NCBI GenBank assembly: GCA_028871595.1
Contig: JAGWMT010000131.1
Coordinates: forward strand, 1 to 8,544
From: Elusimicrobiota bacterium
GTDB taxonomy: Bacteria; Elusimicrobiota; Elusimicrobia; UBA1565; UBA9628
Length of the DNA stretch: 8,544 nucleotides
Direction of reading: 5' to 3'
Shown here: in pieces, positions 5,889-8,544 of the stretch
Layout of the letters: each line of letters opens with the position of its first letter
Numbering within the stretch: the first letter of the stretch is position 1
The notes under the pieces: model-generated
What the model saw: the letters and a program-made list of their open reading frames with translations, nothing else
The model's database searches: none
What the model was told of the DNA's origin: nothing
Translations under genes and position numbers: made by a program

Positions 5889-8003
5889 GTGATTAAAATA
5901 GCGTTGGCAATTTTCACGATCAACCTGGCGGCGGCACCACTGCTAGCCATGGGGGATCCGTACACGACGATCAAAAAAAATCGTGATGCCGAGACGAGAC
6001 TCGCGGAACAAGCCAGAGGTATCCAGAAAGTTCTAGATCAGCAACCCACGAATACCCAGGCCGAAACACAGCTTTCCCAAATTCAGGCAGAACGCAATCA
6101 GCGCGCGAATCAAAGTTACGGGATTGCCGACGAGAATAAAGGGAATGGTGATATACAGCAGTTGGCTGCCGATTACGCTGTTCAGCGCGAAGATTGGTCG
6201 CAGGGACGGACGTTCGCCGATCGGGCGGTTGCGCTAGCTGGGAATGATCCCAAGAAGTTGGTGCCGGCGTTGGCTTCTTCGGCGAAGATCTCATACGAGA
6301 CGAAAGATTGTGCGCGGGCGGCGGCGGACGCTGAGCGCGGCCTTAAGCTGAATCCGAACGACGCGAACCTGCAGTTTATATTGCATGCCTCGAAAGGCCG
6401 GGGCGCCGCGGGGTCCGGCGGTGGGCAGGTCGCGACGACCGCGATGCCGGTGCCGGCCGCTGCGCCTGGAAGCGACGCCCCGCGTGTGCGGATGACGGAT
6501 ACGAGCGCCATTCAGGCGCGGCCATATATAGACAAGTCCGACAATTTCCTGCGACTCAAGGATTACCGCAGCGCGCTGGACGCCGCGGTGCGGGCGGCGG
6601 CGATCGATCCGAACAACGGCGACGCGTATATGCATCAGGCCATCTCGCTGGCGGCGCTCAAGGAGCTGGGCGAGGCGTTGAAGATTCTGGACAAGGCCAT
6701 CGAGACGTTCGCGGCCAATGGGCCGCGGGACGCCCTGCCGGCGGCGCACAACCTGCGCGCCTCGTATAAAAACGAGGCGGGCGACTACCGGGGGGCCAAG
6801 GAAGACGCCACGGCCGCCGTCGGCATCAATCCCAAGTTCGCCGACGGGTACTATCAGCGGTCGGTGGCGGAGAAGAATCTGGGTCAAAAGGCGGAGGCGA
6901 CGGCGGATTTAAAAGAAGCCGCGACGTATGACCCCGAGCGCTATCAGGACTTGTATGCGGCGGCCGCGCGGGAGGCCGAGGGCCGAGCGGATGCGGCGAC
7001 ACGTCCGGTCCCGACGTTCGCGTCGCGGTTGACCGACAAGGCCGGCGGCGCGGTGCCGCTGGCGGCGGCCGGCGCGCTGTTCGTCCTGTTCGCCGCCTAC
7101 GTGATGTTCTTCGCGAAGGACCGCTCCCGGCGCTTTTCGACCTGGTCCACGCCCGATGCTCAGCCCGCGGCGAACGACGGTCCCATGGCGATCAATTCGA
7201 AGTACGCGCGCGGGCGAAAGGTCGGATCCGGCGGGATGGGGGACGTGTACGAGGGGAAGGACAACGAGCTGCGCCGGCGCGTGGCCATCAAGAGCTTGCG
7301 CGCCGAGCTGCAGGTCCGGCCGCGCGAGCGCGAGCGGTTCGTGGAGGAAGCGCGCAAGGTCGCCGCGCTGCATCATCCGCACATCATCGAGATCTACGAC
7401 ATCGTGCAGGCCGAGGCGGGGACCTTCATCGTGTTCGAGTACGTGGAGGGCCAGACCTTGCACGAGAAGCGCTCCGACGGGCCCGCCGGACGCATGCCGG
7501 CCAAGACCGCCCTGCGCTACCTGCGCCAGGCGGCCGAGGCCGTGGATCATGCCCACAAACGCGGCGTCGTGCACCGCGACCTCAAGCCCTCGAACATCAT
7601 GATTGACGAGCACGACCGCGTGAAGGTCATGGACTTCGGCATCGCGCGCTTCGTCCAGGACACCTTGCGCGACATCCAGACCAACACCATCGTCGGCACC
7701 CCGCCGTACATGGCCCCCGAGCAGTCCGCCGGCAAGGTCACGAAGTCGTCGGACGTGTACGCGCTGGCGGTCTCGTTCTATGAACTTCTGGCCGGGCAGT
7801 TGCCGTTCCGCGGCGACGACCTCAGCGCCAAGATCGGACGGATTTATATGCCGCTGTCCCAGGCGGTGCCCGGGATGCCGCCGGCATTGGACGCCGTGAT
7901 CGCCCGGGCCCTGGATCCCGACCCGGAGAAGCGCCAAGGAACCTGCCTGCAGTTCTTCGAGCAGGCCGCGGCCATCCTGGACGGCCGGACGACCCCCGCC
8001 TGA
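5889..8003 (+). CDS. Transmembrane Ser/Thr protein kinase with N-terminal extracytoplasmic TPR domain
   Basis: This 704-aa receptor-like kinase reads, in order: signal peptide (1-20, likely cut after LLA); Gln/Glu-rich probable coiled coil (26-84); TPR-like helices (about 90-163); Gly/Ala/Pro linker (169-203); about four TPRs (212-351, e.g. NNGDAYMHQAISL, INPKFADGYYQRS); one membrane helix (387-409) followed by KDRSRR, which places the C-terminus inside; and a complete kinase domain (439-700). Catalytic motifs are intact: GSGGMGDV (446-453), VAIK K468, helix-C E487, HRDLKPSN (D564, N569), DFG (582-584) and GTPPYMAPEQ (603-612). Threonines T598 and T600 could be activation-loop phosphosites. 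PknB-type kinases have the opposite order. A stop at 5874 leaves GTG 5889 as the only start keeping the signal peptide; its AAGAGG (5864-5869) is too far for a good Shine-Dalgarno. ATG 5949 would remove the signal peptide. The first ~400 bp have much lower GC than the rest. Confidence 0.92.
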   Translation: MIKIALAIFTINLAAAPLLAMGDPYTTIKKNRDAETRLAEQARGIQKVLDQQPTNTQAETQLSQIQAERNQRANQSYGIADENKGNGDIQQLAADYAVQREDWSQGRTFADRAVALAGNDPKKLVPALASSAKISYETKDCARAAADAERGLKLNPNDANLQFILHASKGRGAAGSGGGQVATTAMPVPAAAPGSDAPRVRMTDTSAIQARPYIDKSDNFLRLKDYRSALDAAVRAAAIDPNNGDAYMHQAISLAALKELGEALKILDKAIETFAANGPRDALPAAHNLRASYKNEAGDYRGAKEDATAAVGINPKFADGYYQRSVAEKNLGQKAEATADLKEAATYDPERYQDLYAAAAREAEGRADAATRPVPTFASRLTDKAGGAVPLAAAGALFVLFAAYVMFFAKDRSRRFSTWSTPDAQPAANDGPMAINSKYARGRKVGSGGMGDVYEGKDNELRRRVAIKSLRAELQVRPRERERFVEEARKVAALHHPHIIEIYDIVQAEAGTFIVFEYVEGQTLHEKRSDGPAGRMPAKTALRYLRQAAEAVDHAHKRGVVHRDLKPSNIMIDEHDRVKVMDFGIARFVQDTLRDIQTNTIVGTPPYMAPEQSAGKVTKSSDVYALAVSFYELLAGQLPFRGDDLSAKIGRIYMPLSQAVPGMPPALDAVIARALDPDPEKRQGTCLQFFEQAAAILDGRTTPA

Positions 8004-8010
8004 GTCCGGC

Positions 8011-8544
8011 TTATTTCGTCCCGGATTGGACGGAGAGGAAGTCGAAGTAGGCCATCAGGTCGTTGAGATCGCGCGGCGTCAACTCGTCGAAGTCCGGCAT
8101 TTTCGTGTGCCGGAACGACGACGCCCGGTGGATGAATTCCTTCAGCTCGCTTTTCTCGTGGTAGCGCGTGATCCCGCGCGGCTCGTTGAGGTCCGGCCCC
8201 ACCGAGCCGCCCTGACCGTTCATCGCGTGGCAGGAGATGCAGCGGCTCTTGAAGAGCGCCCAGCCGTAGGGCGCGCGCGAGCCCTGCGGAACGTTGCGGG
8301 GCACGGCCTTCGGGTACTCGTCTTCCAGGATCGCCGACTTGACGCTGAGAATCTGCCAGGGCCACGGGTAGCCCTTCGCAGGCGTCTGGTCCGAGCCCGT
8401 CCAGACCAGGTAGAACGGGCCCGGCTTGATCTTTTCCTTGGGCATTTCCTCCCAGAGCGGGACGTCGGCGTCGGCGAAGGCCACCATCCCGCCGTCCTCG
8501 CTGAGGACCTGCGTCTTCGCGTGGGAGCGGTAGCCGTCCAGCGC
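8011..8544 (-). CDS. c-type cytochrome (5' end cut by window edge)
   Basis: The frame is open to the window edge, so the N-terminus and any signal peptide are missing; an internal ATG at 8487 is unlikely to be the start because coding-like sequence (LDGYRSHAKTQVLSEDGG) continues upstream. The C-terminal ~85 residues form a class I cytochrome c domain: the heme-binding CISCH motif is at 8227-8241 and a probable axial methionine is in HTKMPDF, followed by a final helix (LNDLMAYFDFLS). Before it lies a stretch with GPFYLVWTGSD and YPWPWQI, which recalls the end of small oxidoreductase molybdopterin-binding (sulfite-oxidase-like) domains sometimes fused to cytochrome c; this is a weak resemblance. 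The protein should act in the periplasm as an electron carrier. It is convergent with the kinase gene, with only 7 bp between stop codons. Confidence 0.88.
   Translation of the reverse strand, partial: ALDGYRSHAKTQVLSEDGGMVAFADADVPLWEEMPKEKIKPGPFYLVWTGSDQTPAKGYPWPWQILSVKSAILEDEYPKAVPRNVPQGSRAPYGWALFKSRCISCHAMNGQGGSVGPDLNEPRGITRYHEKSELKEFIHRASSFRHTKMPDFDELTPRDLNDLMAYFDFLSVQSGTK

Noticed and set aside
6909..7937. 342-aa minus-strand frame opposite the kinase domain
   Set aside because: Antisense shadow of an intact kinase domain with every catalytic motif; Arg/Gly/His-rich and without recognisable motifs.

Overview
The window is GC-rich bacterial DNA with tightly packed genes. Most genes lie well above 60% GC, with a lower-GC island near 50% in the middle. 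No RNA gene, insertion sequence or CRISPR array is visible. The lineage cannot be fixed from the sequence. A high-GC genome with a membrane Ser/Thr kinase, a three-subunit molybdenum hydroxylase and c-type cytochromes would suit an aerobic or facultative Gram-negative-type bacterium such as Elusimicrobiota, Acidobacteriota or Myxococcota; this is a guess.

Left part (1-4856, minus strand): a four-gene operon. In transcription order it encodes a xanthine dehydrogenase-family molybdopterin subunit (739 aa), a two-[2Fe-2S] subunit (154 aa), an FAD subunit (288 aa) and a large aldolase/citrate-lyase-like protein (DUF6986-like) cut by the left edge. All three internal junctions are 4-nt ATGA stop/start overlaps, so the genes are probably translationally coupled. 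Conserved residues in the molybdenum subunit match the purine-binding and catalytic residues of true xanthine dehydrogenases, so purine oxidation is the best guess. The aldolase-like protein may act further down the same pathway.

Middle (4857-5888): a 298-bp gap upstream of the operon carries two separate imperfect inverted repeats (4894-4998 and 5044-5127) and a small perfect hairpin (5129-5148). It is followed by a minus-strand gene for an unrecognised 213-aa secreted protein of unusually low GC. That gene has a near-consensus sigma-70 promoter in the 92-bp divergent gap it shares with the next gene.

Right part (5889-8544): a plus-strand gene encodes a 704-aa protein with, in order, a signal peptide, coiled coil and TPR repeats, one membrane helix and a complete Ser/Thr kinase domain. 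This places TPRs outside and the kinase inside, the reverse domain order of PknB-type kinases. Its first ~400 bp share the low GC of the neighbouring secreted-protein gene, and the rest is very GC-rich. It converges, with a 7-bp gap, on a minus-strand c-type cytochrome cut by the right edge.

The parts most worth following are the outward-sensing kinase with its divergent secreted neighbour, and the structured region upstream of the xanthine dehydrogenase operon.
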